From an uncultured Saprospiraceae bacterium (lineage in GTDB: Bacteria; Bacteroidota; Bacteroidia; Chitinophagales; Saprospiraceae), in assembly GCA_937127195.1 (NCBI GenBank), contig CAKZLT010000538.1:1-27351 (forward strand): a stretch of 27,351 nucleotides of DNA. The letters are read 5' to 3'. Every line of letters begins with the position of its first letter. The first letter of the stretch is position 1. The notes beneath the pieces were generated by a model. It had not been told where the DNA came from. It made no database searches and saw only the letters and a list, made by a program, of their open reading frames with translations. This document shows positions 6,317-12,715 of the stretch, piece by piece. The translations under genes were made by a program, and so were the position numbers.

Positions 6317-8929
6317 ATGAAAACTTATTATATCAAATCACTACTAAAGTTGATAGCTATGCAAAAACTATTTACAAGTTTGTTTTTTTTAGTTATGTTG
6401 AATCTACAACTTCAAGCTCAAAGAACCATTAGCGGTACAATTACAGACGATAAAGAACCATTAATCGGTGCAACAGTGAAGATTCAGTCAACCGCAATTG
6501 GAACAACGACTGATATAAATGGCTACTTTGAATTGAAGGATATTACCGCCAAAGTAGTCATTCTAGAAATTAGCTATACGGGCTATAAAACACAAATTTT
6601 CAATGTAGGCAGCTCTACTTCTACGCTTGATGTAAGACTAGAAAGCGACCCTTATCAATTAAAAGATGTAGTTGTTACTGCCAATAAAAAAGCGCAAACA
6701 ATCCAAACAACTCCTTTGGCTATCACAGCTTTATCTCCTGTACAATTGCGCAGAACAGGTGCAAAACAATTTCGAGATTTTGCTTCAGGTATTCCTAATT
6801 TATCTTTTGGAACGCAAGGAAGCGATGGCGGCGGGCGTTATTCTGGCGAGATTTCTATTCGTGGAATTTCGGGCATGAATACAACTGCTATGTATTTGGA
6901 TGAAACCCCTTTGCCCGAAAGTGTAACCCCCAACTTGATAGATGTAACGCGAGTTGAAGTCTTAAAAGGACCACAAGGAACGCTCTATGGTTCAGCTACA
7001 ATGGCTGGTGCTGTCAAGGTCATCACCAATAATCCAAACCCAAATCAAACAGAAGGCTCTTTTGGTTTTTCGGGTTCGGCAGTACAAGAAGGTGACCTTA
7101 ATTCTGGTCTGCAAGGTGTTTTTAATCAACCGATTACCAAACAATTAGCCTTGAGAGTTTCGGGATATTATGATTTTGAATCTGGTGTTTATGACAGAAT
7201 CGTTAATTCGAATATTGATATAATTAATTCAGAAACAAGGTTGACAGAAGATTTTTATGGCGACCCAATGAATATAGTTACGGATGGTTGTACGGGCTGT
7301 AGTTTTGAAGATAAAGATAATTTTGATGATAAAACAAACTACGGTTTCAATGCTAGTTTGGGTTATTATCCAACCAAAAATATTTCTATTATACCAAAAG
7401 TAATTTATCAAAGAGAAAACGGCGACGGTTATGATTTCGCTGAAGGGAACGTTGATAATTTCACGCAGACCAGTAATACTGGTTTGGATGAAACTTTTGA
7501 AGATGAATGGATTCATTATAGTTTAAATATTGAAGCTAAATTCGGGCATGGTAAATTAGTTTCGAGCACTTCTTATTTTGATCGATTGTACAGCGAAGTC
7601 GAAGATGTAACTGACATCAACACTATTTGGTGGATGGAATATGAAGATGAAAGCATTGATGACGGTGATGCGATTTGGGCTGATGATGTAGTTAGAAGCG
7701 TTGGAACAAAGCTTTTTCAGCAAGAATTACGCTATGAATCAAACTATGATGGGAAGTTTAACTTTTTACTCGGCGGGTTTTACAGAGCAGAAAAAAATGA
7801 ATGGCTTTATTTAGACGAAAGGCTAGGAATGTCCACTTATTTGTTGTCAGATAATGCGTTTGATCCAGTAGATTGTCCTGATTGTGCTTGGGATTATGAC
7901 CATGTTGTTGCCAATCTTAATGCGCCATGGTATTCTTATGATGGACATTTTAATGATAGTGAATTAGCCGTTTTTGGTCAATTCTACTATGACATAACAA
8001 GTCGATTGAAAGCTACCTTGGGCTTTAGATATTCTAGTGCGACACAAGCGAAGGATATTGTAGAAAATGGAGCTGACTTTGGATTCATGCCTTTAGGTTT
8101 AGAAGATAGTAATACAGAGACTTCTTTTAATCCTAAGTTCAATTTGAGTTACCAAATCAATAAAGACAAAATGCTTTACGCAACAGTAGTAAAAGGTTTT
8201 CGTTTGGGTGATATTAATGAAAACTTACCTTCTTTTTGTCAAGACGAATTAACTGCGAATGGTGAAACGTTACCTCGATTTTTCAGTAGCGATTACGTTT
8301 GGAATTACGAATTGGGCTTCAAAGGTGTTTGGGCAGATGGGCGTTTGGTGACGAATGCAGCCGCTTTTTATAATCAATGGGGCAATTTACAACAATATCG
8401 TTTCTTGGATTGTGGCTGGGGATATACTAGTAATGTCGGTGCAGCACAGACGACTGGGTTAGAATTGGATGTAAGATTTAAGGCAACCAAAGAACTAGAA
8501 TTAAGTGGAGGAATTGGCTGGATGGATCCTGTAATTACAGAAGCTGGTGAATTTTTAGAAGCCGAAGTTGGCGACCGAATTTTGTATTCTCCGACGCTTA
8601 CAGGTAATTTGATGTTGAATTATTACAGAATTTTAGAAAATAAAAATGCTGTTTATACAACTATCGGAATGCAATATGCAAGCGAGCGTCTAGGTACTTA
8701 CACTCCTGAAGATGACACTGAAAATATCTATCCTGCTTACGCCTTAGTGAATGCTAGAATTGGTTTTCAAATCAGAAAATATGATTTGTCTATTTTTGCA
8801 AATAATTTAACTAATAAACAAGCTAATTTTGGAAATATTCAATCTTTTGCTGGAAATGTACCTAATAAACCACGTTTCGCCACTAATCGACCTAGAACGA
8901 TTGGCGTTGAAGGAAGGGTTTATTTTTAA
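6317..8929 (+). CDS. TonB-dependent outer-membrane receptor
   Basis: This outer-membrane beta-barrel transporter is powered by TonB and probably imports an iron complex or another scarce ligand. It has 870 residues from the ATG at 6317. The ATG at 6359 (residue 15) gives a more typical signal peptide (MQKLFTSLFFLVMLNLQLQAQ, split here for length as MQKLFTS then LFFLVMLNLQLQA) and may be the true start. A carboxypeptidase-regulatory-like domain (RTISGTITDDKEPLIGATV) covers about 36-115. The plug domain covers about 125-240 and contains ISIRGISG and VEVLKGPQGTLYGSATMAGA. The barrel then runs to a C-terminal phenylalanine (GRVYF). No SusD homologue follows, which argues against a SusCD glycan system. 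Two CxxC pairs (CTGC near residue 326, CPDC near 519) and two single cysteines lie in acidic loops. Confidence 0.93.
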   Translation: MKTYYIKSLLKLIAMQKLFTSLFFLVMLNLQLQAQRTISGTITDDKEPLIGATVKIQSTAIGTTTDINGYFELKDITAKVVILEISYTGYKTQIFNVGSSTSTLDVRLESDPYQLKDVVVTANKKAQTIQTTPLAITALSPVQLRRTGAKQFRDFASGIPNLSFGTQGSDGGGRYSGEISIRGISGMNTTAMYLDETPLPESVTPNLIDVTRVEVLKGPQGTLYGSATMAGAVKVITNNPNPNQTEGSFGFSGSAVQEGDLNSGLQGVFNQPITKQLALRVSGYYDFESGVYDRIVNSNIDIINSETRLTEDFYGDPMNIVTDGCTGCSFEDKDNFDDKTNYGFNASLGYYPTKNISIIPKVIYQRENGDGYDFAEGNVDNFTQTSNTGLDETFEDEWIHYSLNIEAKFGHGKLVSSTSYFDRLYSEVEDVTDINTIWWMEYEDESIDDGDAIWADDVVRSVGTKLFQQELRYESNYDGKFNFLLGGFYRAEKNEWLYLDERLGMSTYLLSDNAFDPVDCPDCAWDYDHVVANLNAPWYSYDGHFNDSELAVFGQFYYDITSRLKATLGFRYSSATQAKDIVENGADFGFMPLGLEDSNTETSFNPKFNLSYQINKDKMLYATVVKGFRLGDINENLPSFCQDELTANGETLPRFFSSDYVWNYELGFKGVWADGRLVTNAAAFYNQWGNLQQYRFLDCGWGYTSNVGAAQTTGLELDVRFKATKELELSGGIGWMDPVITEAGEFLEAEVGDRILYSPTLTGNLMLNYYRILENKNAVYTTIGMQYASERLGTYTPEDDTENIYPAYALVNARIGFQIRKYDLSIFANNLTNKQANFGNIQSFAGNVPNKPRFATNRPRTIGVEGRVYF

Positions 8930-8945
8930 ATATTGCGCTCATAAC

Positions 8946-8986
8946 AAAAAAGGTCTCAGGTAACATAAAGTTATCTGAGACCTTTT
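8946..8986. terminator. Hairpin T1 downstream of the TonB receptor
   Basis: The left arm 8946-8964 pairs with 8970-8986 around a five-base loop: a 12-bp AT/GC stem containing GGTCTCAG, then one G-T wobble and a TAAC/GTTA tip. It begins 17 bases after the receptor stop. The arms are almost identical to those of the hairpin at 10074-10117. Confidence 0.85.
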
Positions 8987-9014
8987 CAAACATTTTATTT
9001 GAAACAAAATGAAT

Positions 9015-9022
9015 TACATTTG
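9015..9022 (+). promoter_or_regulatory. Candidate -7 box for the Panacea pair
   Basis: TACATTTG matches TAnnTTTG and lies 68 bases before the ATG at 9090, downstream of hairpin T1. This fits independent transcription of the two-gene module. Confidence 0.45.
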
Positions 9023-9089
9023 TGTTTGTTATTAATAATGCCTATTTTGTAATATAGAAAACTAAATTTCTACTCTAAATAATTTTAAC

Positions 9090-9605
9090 ATGAATAAGAA
9101 TTTCTCATACAATAAAGATAAAGCGATTGCTGCTATTGTTTTTGTATTGAGGGAAATGGACGGTAGCGTAAATCTTCATAAATTATCTAAGATATTATAT
9201 TTTGCAGACCAAAAACATTTAATTGAATTTGGGAGACCTATTATTGGTGATAACTATCAAGCGATGCAATATGGCCCTGTGCCTCACGCAACTTATAATA
9301 TTGTCAGAAATGAAGTAAACCCTGAATTTTCAAGGCAAGGTGGTTATAATCTCTTACTTGAAGAATACGAAGAAACTATTTTTGAGGAGTTGTCAGCAAC
9401 TGATATGGAATTTTTATCGGATTCTGTAATTGATAACAAAGATTTGACTTTTCAGCAACTCATTGATAAATCTCATAAATATGCTTGGACTAAAAACGAA
9501 GGCAAATTCATGGATGTACTAGATATCGCAACTGAAGCTGGTGCCGATTCCGATATGCTCAAATATATCTCTCACAATATTGAAAATCAAAATTTTGCCT
9601 CATAA
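9090..9605 (+). CDS. Panacea-domain (SocA/DUF4065) antitoxin-like protein
   Basis: This 171-residue protein carries the Panacea (SocA-like, formerly DUF4065) domain. In characterised two-gene systems this domain serves as an antitoxin that neutralises diverse toxins encoded beside it; SocA of Caulobacter is a related proteolysis adaptor. Motifs seen are NLHKLSKILYFADQKHLIEFGRP (residues 28-50, split here as NLHKLSK and ILYFADQKHLIEFGRP) and IIGDNYQAMQYGPVP (51-65), both strongly typical, with an acidic C-terminal half. The stop codon overlaps the start of the next gene by one base (TAATG), implying translational coupling. A -7 box at 9015 and a hairpin upstream suggest its own transcript. Antitoxin function is inferred from family and context. 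Confidence 0.85.
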   Translation: MNKNFSYNKDKAIAAIVFVLREMDGSVNLHKLSKILYFADQKHLIEFGRPIIGDNYQAMQYGPVPHATYNIVRNEVNPEFSRQGGYNLLLEEYEETIFEELSATDMEFLSDSVIDNKDLTFQQLIDKSHKYAWTKNEGKFMDVLDIATEAGADSDMLKYISHNIENQNFAS

Positions 9606-10063
9606 TGAAAATAGGTAATTTATTCCCCGAAGACTTTCAAGCATCTAGGTTTAACGACAAAATCAAGATTGGAAGTGTTATCAAGTATTTTGTAAAAGAC
9701 ACAACACCTCCAAAATATAAAAGAATGATAGTTATTGGGCATTCAAAAGATGAAATAACATTAGCTACCATATATCTAAACTCTGAGCTGAATACCAATA
9801 TTTTTAGAAATAAGCGAATGAAAGATTTGCAAGTTTTACTAAAAACAGAAGGTAGAGAATATTTAAACCATGATTCTTATGTCGATTGTTCCTCTTTACA
9901 CGTCAAACAATTTGATAAACTTAAAGAAGAATTTAATAAATCTAATTTAGAATCATTAGGAGAAATCTCTAGTGAAGATTTGAGTTTAATAAAAGGTAAA
10001 TTGATTAGTGCAGATACTATTTCTTTGAAAGAAAAGAAAAAATATGGCATAATTAAACTATAA
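9605..10063 (+). CDS. Candidate toxin partner of the Panacea antitoxin (hypothetical protein)
   Basis: This 152-residue protein overlaps the Panacea gene by one base. I do not recognise a named family with certainty. The N-terminal half looks beta-rich (IKIGSVIKYFVKD, KRMIVIGHSKDEITLATIYL), as expected for a small SH3-like barrel of the kind seen in MazF/PemK toxins. It is followed by NHDSYVDCSSLHV and a C-terminal helical part ending ISSEDLSLIKGKLISADTIS. That resemblance is inference from pattern, not a search result. Its position directly after a Panacea gene, with coupled translation and a shared terminator, makes it the probable toxin of the pair. There is no signal peptide or membrane helix, so an intracellular target is likely. 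Confidence 0.6.
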   Translation: MKIGNLFPEDFQASRFNDKIKIGSVIKYFVKDTTPPKYKRMIVIGHSKDEITLATIYLNSELNTNIFRNKRMKDLQVLLKTEGREYLNHDSYVDCSSLHVKQFDKLKEEFNKSNLESLGEISSEDLSLIKGKLISADTISLKEKKKYGIIKL

Positions 10064-10073
10064 ATGTCTTATT

Positions 10074-10117
10074 AAAAAAGGTCTCAGATAACTTAATTGT
10101 TACCTAAGACCTTTTTT
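10074..10117. terminator. Hairpin T2 between the toxin gene and hsp20
   Basis: The arms 10074-10092 and 10099-10117 pair with two mismatches. Six A residues begin and six T residues end the stem, so it can terminate both converging transcripts. The left arm matches that of T1 (8946-8964) at 18 of 19 positions, while the loops differ. Confidence 0.85.
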
Positions 10118-10140
10118 ATACAATTCAACTATTCTACAAA

Positions 10141-10575
10141 CTAATCAATTTCAATCTCATGTCGAGAAGTTTCAAAGCCTTCTAGTTTCGGCAAATTAAC
10201 AATCAAAACGCCATTTTCATATCGTCCTTTGATAGCCGACTTATCTATTTTGTCATTCAACTCAAACTGTCGAACAAACCCTTTTGGCGTATATTCTTGT
10301 CGTTTCCAATTACCTGCTGATGCTTCTTCTTTCTTATCAACCGTGATACTCAAATGATTATCCGTCAAGGCAATTACAAAGTCATGCTTCTCAAATCCTG
10401 GAGCGAACAAATGAAGCTCATAGCTTTCATCAAGCTCTTTTACATTGGCAGGCGGCGTACTAAAACTCGCTCGTTGATGTTCTTTCCATGCCTTTTTTAA
10501 TGGATGTTCTCCATATTGTTGAAATCTATTAGCATTACTATAACATTTATTATTAAATCCTCTTTTGTTATACAT
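10141..10575 (-). CDS. Hsp20/alpha-crystallin small heat-shock protein
   Basis: This small heat-shock chaperone is an ATP-independent holdase that binds unfolding proteins in the cytoplasm. It has 144 residues, normal for bacterial Hsp20. The alpha-crystallin domain starts near residue 45 with PPANVKELDESYELHLFAPG and contains LSITVDKKEE, the conserved FVRQFELNDKID and the A-x-x-x-n-G-v-L pattern as IKGRYENGVLIVNLPK. The C terminus ends in an I-x-I-like motif (IEID) that usually mediates oligomer contacts. It lies downstream of a small membrane-protein gene on the same strand, with a hairpin between them, and within an ECF sigma cluster, which suggests envelope or heat-stress control. Confidence 0.93.
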   Translation of the reverse strand: MYNKRGFNNKCYSNANRFQQYGEHPLKKAWKEHQRASFSTPPANVKELDESYELHLFAPGFEKHDFVIALTDNHLSITVDKKEEASAGNWKRQEYTPKGFVRQFELNDKIDKSAIKGRYENGVLIVNLPKLEGFETSRHEIEID

Positions 10576-10616
10576 CTTTTTTTTAATTTTTAAGTTTAAT
10601 ATTAAAATTTTTGTTG

Positions 10617-10633
10617 TCTGAAATAGACGTTGA
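10617..10633 (-). promoter_or_regulatory. Possible ECF-type -10 element upstream of hsp20
   Basis: On the minus strand this reads GTCAACGTCTATTTCAG, containing CGTCTAT, which resembles the CGTC core of many ECF-sigma -10 elements. It lies about 50 bases before the hsp20 start. This is a single weak motif, so confidence is low. Confidence 0.25.
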
Positions 10634-10646
10634 CTTGTTTTTGAAG

Positions 10647-10673
10647 CCTATAAGGTCGTCAAAACCTTATAGG
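10647..10673. terminator. CCTATAAGGT hairpin between the membrane-protein gene and hsp20
   Basis: CCTATAAGGT (10647-10656) pairs perfectly with ACCTTATAGG (10664-10673) across a seven-base loop. It follows the end of the small membrane-protein gene (stop at 10697 on the minus strand). A related stem occurs at 11206-11234. Confidence 0.6.
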
Positions 10674-10696
10674 TTTTACATGAATTTTGGTGAATA

Positions 10697-10999
10697 TTAA
10701 ATCGTTTTGATATATCGAACATTATTCATTGTTCTTTGCTGATTTTGAGCATTCTCATGAAATAAAGGTTCTACTCTATTACGACTATAGCTTTCTTGCA
10801 TCTGCGGTCTATATCGGTGCGCTTTCATGTAAGGTTCGCCATATCTATCATAAGTGATGAAGTCTTTAATTCTTCTGAATACCGCATAAATAATACTCAT
10901 CACTGCGGCAATTACAAAGGCAGTAAAAACAACTTTTGCCATAAACATAAATAAAATAACTGCTATCGCTATACCAAAAAACATCTTAAAAGGTCTCAT
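10697..10999 (-). CDS. Small membrane protein in the sigma/Hsp20 cluster
   Basis: This is a 100-residue protein of unrecognised family. Residues about 5-42 are hydrophobic (MFFGIAIAVILFMFMAKVVF, then TAFVIAAVMSIIYAVF) and could form two membrane helices with a very short turn or one long helix. The remainder is polar and rich in Tyr, Arg, Gln and Asn (RYRPQMQESYSRNRVEPLF), consistent with a cytoplasmic tail. The gene lies upstream of hsp20 on the same strand. Its upstream region carries a second copy (11072-11106) of the 35-bp element found before the ECF sigma gene, so it is probably controlled by that sigma factor or a shared regulator. Function is unknown. Confidence 0.65.
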   Translation of the reverse strand: MRPFKMFFGIAIAVILFMFMAKVVFTAFVIAAVMSIIYAVFRRIKDFITYDRYGEPYMKAHRYRPQMQESYSRNRVEPLFHENAQNQQRTMNNVRYIKTI

Positions 11000-11071
11000 T
11001 ATTATTATAATTTAATCGTTAATTAATTCCGCAATTTTGAGTGTTTTAGACTTTATCATTGCGTCTGATAT

Positions 11072-11106
11072 TAAGGAAGACGAAGCAGTTGGAATTTTAC
11101 TTTAAA
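11072..11106 (-). promoter_or_regulatory. 35-bp sigma-linked element, copy B
   Basis: On the minus strand it contains TTTAAAGTAAA, TTCCAACT and TTCGTCTTCCTTA. It matches the element at 12389-12423 at 32 of 35 positions. It lies 73 bases upstream of the small membrane-protein start. The CGTCTT core resembles the CGTC -10 core of ECF promoters, so this is a candidate sigma-dependent promoter or an operator. Confidence 0.6.
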
Positions 11107-11205
11107 ATAAATCAACTTTTTTTCATTTTATTTCAAATAAAAACATAACTAACTGTAAATCAATACGTAAAGGTATTTTTAAAATTAGAGAAAGTTGTCA
11201 ATCAA

Positions 11206-11234
11206 ACCTTATATGTTTTGAAAACCTATAAGGT
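11206..11234. repeat. ACCTTATA/TATAAGGT hairpin
   Basis: ACCTTATA (11206-11213) pairs with TATAAGGT (11227-11234), and the interior GTTTTGAAAAC is itself palindromic. It shares its word with the hairpin at 10647-10673, suggesting copies of one dispersed palindromic repeat on either side of the small membrane-protein gene. Confidence 0.55.
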
Positions 11235-11261
11235 CTAACACTTCTAAAAGCTCCATCAAAA

Positions 11262-11296
11262 CAAAAAAATTCCACAAAATCTCTTTTGCGGAATTT
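11262..11296 (-). terminator. Terminator of the sigma/114-residue-protein transcript
   Basis: On the minus strand the arm AAATTCCGCAAAA pairs with TTTTGTGGAATTT (one G-T wobble) around a short loop, and a T-run follows. It ends the transcript containing the sigma factor and the 114-residue protein, separating it from the downstream membrane-protein/hsp20 unit. Confidence 0.7.
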
Positions 11297-11330
11297 CATT
11301 TCCATATATAATTATTTCGCGCTATCAGAA

Positions 11331-11364
11331 CCGTCAACCGTCAGCGAAGCGTCCGTCAACCGTC
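11331..11364. repeat. 12-bp direct repeat CCGTCAACCGTC
   Basis: CCGTCAACCGTC occurs at 11331-11342 and 11353-11364, separated by 10 bases (AGCGAAGCGT). It overlaps the stop end of the 114-residue gene. Its GC-rich wording contrasts with the flanking AT-rich DNA. Confidence 0.8.
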
Positions 11365-11708
11365 TATCGTTTTTTACTATTACAACGCTCCTTCCAGCGC
11401 GCTTTCATTTCATGACGTTCTTCATCATTCATAGACATCCATTTATTTTTCCAATCTCCTTTTCTTTTATTTTTCCAATGCTTACCACCGCTGCCAATAC
11501 CACCAAAAAGAATTTTGGCTAACAATAACAAACCAGCAGCTTGCCAAAAACTTAAAGGTTTCACACCGACAACATCAGGCAAAATAGCATTCCATAAGAA
11601 CATCACCACAAAAGAAGCTGCCGAAGCAAATGCTAAGAAAATAGTAACAAAAAAGAGTACTTTGAATGGTTTGAATTTATTAGATGAAAATTTATCTTTA
11701 TTAAACAT
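11364..11708 (-). CDS. Small two-helix membrane protein downstream of the ECF sigma factor
   Basis: This 114-residue protein has two predicted membrane helices, at about 16-40 (VLFFVTIFLAFASAASFVVM) and 55-72 (QAAGLLLLAKILFGG). A glycine-rich turn (FGGIGSGGKHW) and a highly basic tail with MNDEERHEMKARWKERC follow. The combination FGG-G-GG-HW followed by a helix ending in WKERC resembles a hypothetical protein family I associate with genes beside ECF sigma factors in Bacteroidota; this association is from memory. It is separated from the sigma gene by about 100 bases with no promoter-like element, so it is probably co-transcribed. It could act as a membrane sensor or modulator of the sigma factor, but it lacks a recognisable anti-sigma domain. 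Function is unproven. Confidence 0.72.
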   Translation of the reverse strand: MFNKDKFSSNKFKPFKVLFFVTIFLAFASAASFVVMFLWNAILPDVVGVKPLSFWQAAGLLLLAKILFGGIGSGGKHWKNKRKGDWKNKWMSMNDEERHEMKARWKERCNSKKR

Positions 11709-11809
11709 GATATTTTATTTTTCTAAATTGAGTGAATTACTTACTCAACTATTGATTATTTTAAAAACTAGATTTTTTATATCGCGCCTCGTACCGTGCG
11801 CCGTTTTTT

Positions 11810-12361
11810 TTAATTCTCAAAAAACTCATCATATAATGACTTCATTCTCTTTCTCAAATGCTGAACAGCATAGCGTTTTCGCGAAATCAAGGTTTTGATA
11901 TTAACGCCCGTTCGGTCAGATATTTCTTGAAAGGTTTGGTCTTCCAACTCATTCCAAACAAACACATTCCGTTGTTTTTCGGGCAATTCATCTAAGGCTT
12001 CAAATAACGCCTCCCAAAACAATTCCTTCAAGTTTTCATCCTCAGGAGAAATCGTTTCCGCCATTAATATTTCCTTAAAATCAAAGCTATCTTCTTCATT
12101 GTCAAAGTTCTTATCTAACAACAAATCAGGCGTTTGCTTTCGGTAATTATCCGTAATTCTATTCCTCGCTACTCTAAATAACCAACCACTAATTTGCTCA
12201 ATCGAATCCAACTCAATCACTCGACTCAACTGATACCAAACCTCTTGCGTAATATCTTCCGCATCGGCATTAGAAGGCACTCGCCCTCGGATAAATCCAA
12301 AAAGTCGATTGCTGTATTCATTTATAATTCCACTGATTTTACGTTCCCGTTTTTCAGTCAT
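11810..12361 (-). CDS. ECF-family RNA polymerase sigma factor
   Basis: This extracytoplasmic-function sigma-70 factor directs RNA polymerase to a stress regulon. From the ATG at 12361 it is about 183 residues (MTEKRERKISGIINEY). The frame can be extended to an ATG at 12385, but that start abuts the 35-bp promoter-like element by four bases, which favours the internal start. Region 2 shows ADAEDITQEVWYQL and GWLFRVARNRITDNYRK. Region 4 shows ALDELPEKQRNVFVWNELED followed by TFQEISDRTGVNIKTLISRK, a helix-turn-helix that reads the -35 element. No cognate anti-sigma gene with a recognisable domain is present; the small membrane protein downstream is the only candidate. Near-identical elements here and at 11072 suggest autoregulation and control of the Hsp20 unit. 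Confidence 0.9.
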   Translation of the reverse strand: MTEKRERKISGIINEYSNRLFGFIRGRVPSNADAEDITQEVWYQLSRVIELDSIEQISGWLFRVARNRITDNYRKQTPDLLLDKNFDNEEDSFDFKEILMAETISPEDENLKELFWEALFEALDELPEKQRNVFVWNELEDQTFQEISDRTGVNIKTLISRKRYAVQHLRKRMKSLYDEFFEN

Positions 12362-12388
12362 TGTACTGGACATATTATTCGTCATTTC

Positions 12389-12423
12389 TAAGGAAGACGA
12401 ATGAGTTGGAAATTTACTTTAAA
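12389..12423 (-). promoter_or_regulatory. 35-bp sigma-linked element, copy A
   Basis: On the minus strand it contains TTTAAAGTAAATTTCCAACT and TTCGTCTTCCTTA. It matches copy B (11072-11106) at 32 of 35 positions, with differences at two adjacent central bases and one more. It lies just before the sigma-factor reading frame, as expected of an autoregulated promoter. Confidence 0.6.
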
Positions 12424-12687
12424 TATTTTTTGTTTTTTTATAAAAAAATTACAACAAACAATCACCTGTTTAATAAATCAGCGCGAGCCTAAAATGTTAA
12501 TTAACAAAAAAAATGCACCAATCCTTTGTGAATAGTTTTTTTTTTTTTATAACTTAGCGTCAGACAAACATTGAATACAATTATAAACACCCAAGAAGGA
12601 AACTAAAAAAACATAAATATTCCTTCTTAGATGCTATAAGCATCAAAATCTAAAAAAAGTAAATTAAGTATAAATAATGGTAGGTAT

Positions 12688-12715
12688 TGATGAATAGTAG
12701 TACTATTCAATCAAC
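12688..12715. promoter_or_regulatory. Palindrome GAATAGTA-G-TACTATTC, possible operator
   Basis: A perfect 8-bp inverted repeat around one base (12693-12709) is extended by TTGAT (12688-12692) against AATCAA with a one-base bulge. Near-perfect dyad symmetry of this size suggests a dimeric-repressor site or an RNA hairpin ahead of the lipoprotein gene. Confidence 0.45.

Larger units (their letters stand above)
11000..11363. other. Gene-free gap with a duplicated element, two hairpins and a direct repeat
   Basis: No credible gene lies here. Reading from left to right it holds the AT-rich leader of the minus-strand membrane-protein gene, the 35-bp element at 11072-11106, the hairpin at 11206-11234, the terminator at 11262-11296 and the start of the CCGTCAACCGTC direct repeat. 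Confidence 0.7.

Noticed and set aside
7229..7516. Minus-strand open frame of 95 codons inside the TonB-receptor gene
   Set aside because: It lies wholly in the antisense of a well-supported beta-barrel gene, has no recognisable motif, and is the kind of chance frame expected in AT-rich DNA.
6317..8929. Considered a SusC-type glycan importer
   Set aside because: No SusD lipoprotein or glycoside hydrolase follows, and the plug motifs fit general TonB-dependent receptors.
9605..10063. Considered whether the second gene of the Panacea pair is a restriction or CRISPR-associated component
   Set aside because: No nuclease motif or neighbouring cas or restriction genes are visible; the toxin-antitoxin reading explains the overlap and family better.
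11286..11898. Plus-strand open frames opposite the sigma/membrane-protein genes
   Set aside because: They are antisense to recognisable minus-strand genes and have low-complexity Phe/Ser/Asn-rich translations.
12361..12385. Upstream ATG at 12385 as the sigma-factor start
   Set aside because: It would leave only four bases after the conserved promoter-like element; the internal ATG at 12361 fits usual family N termini better, though the longer start is not excluded.
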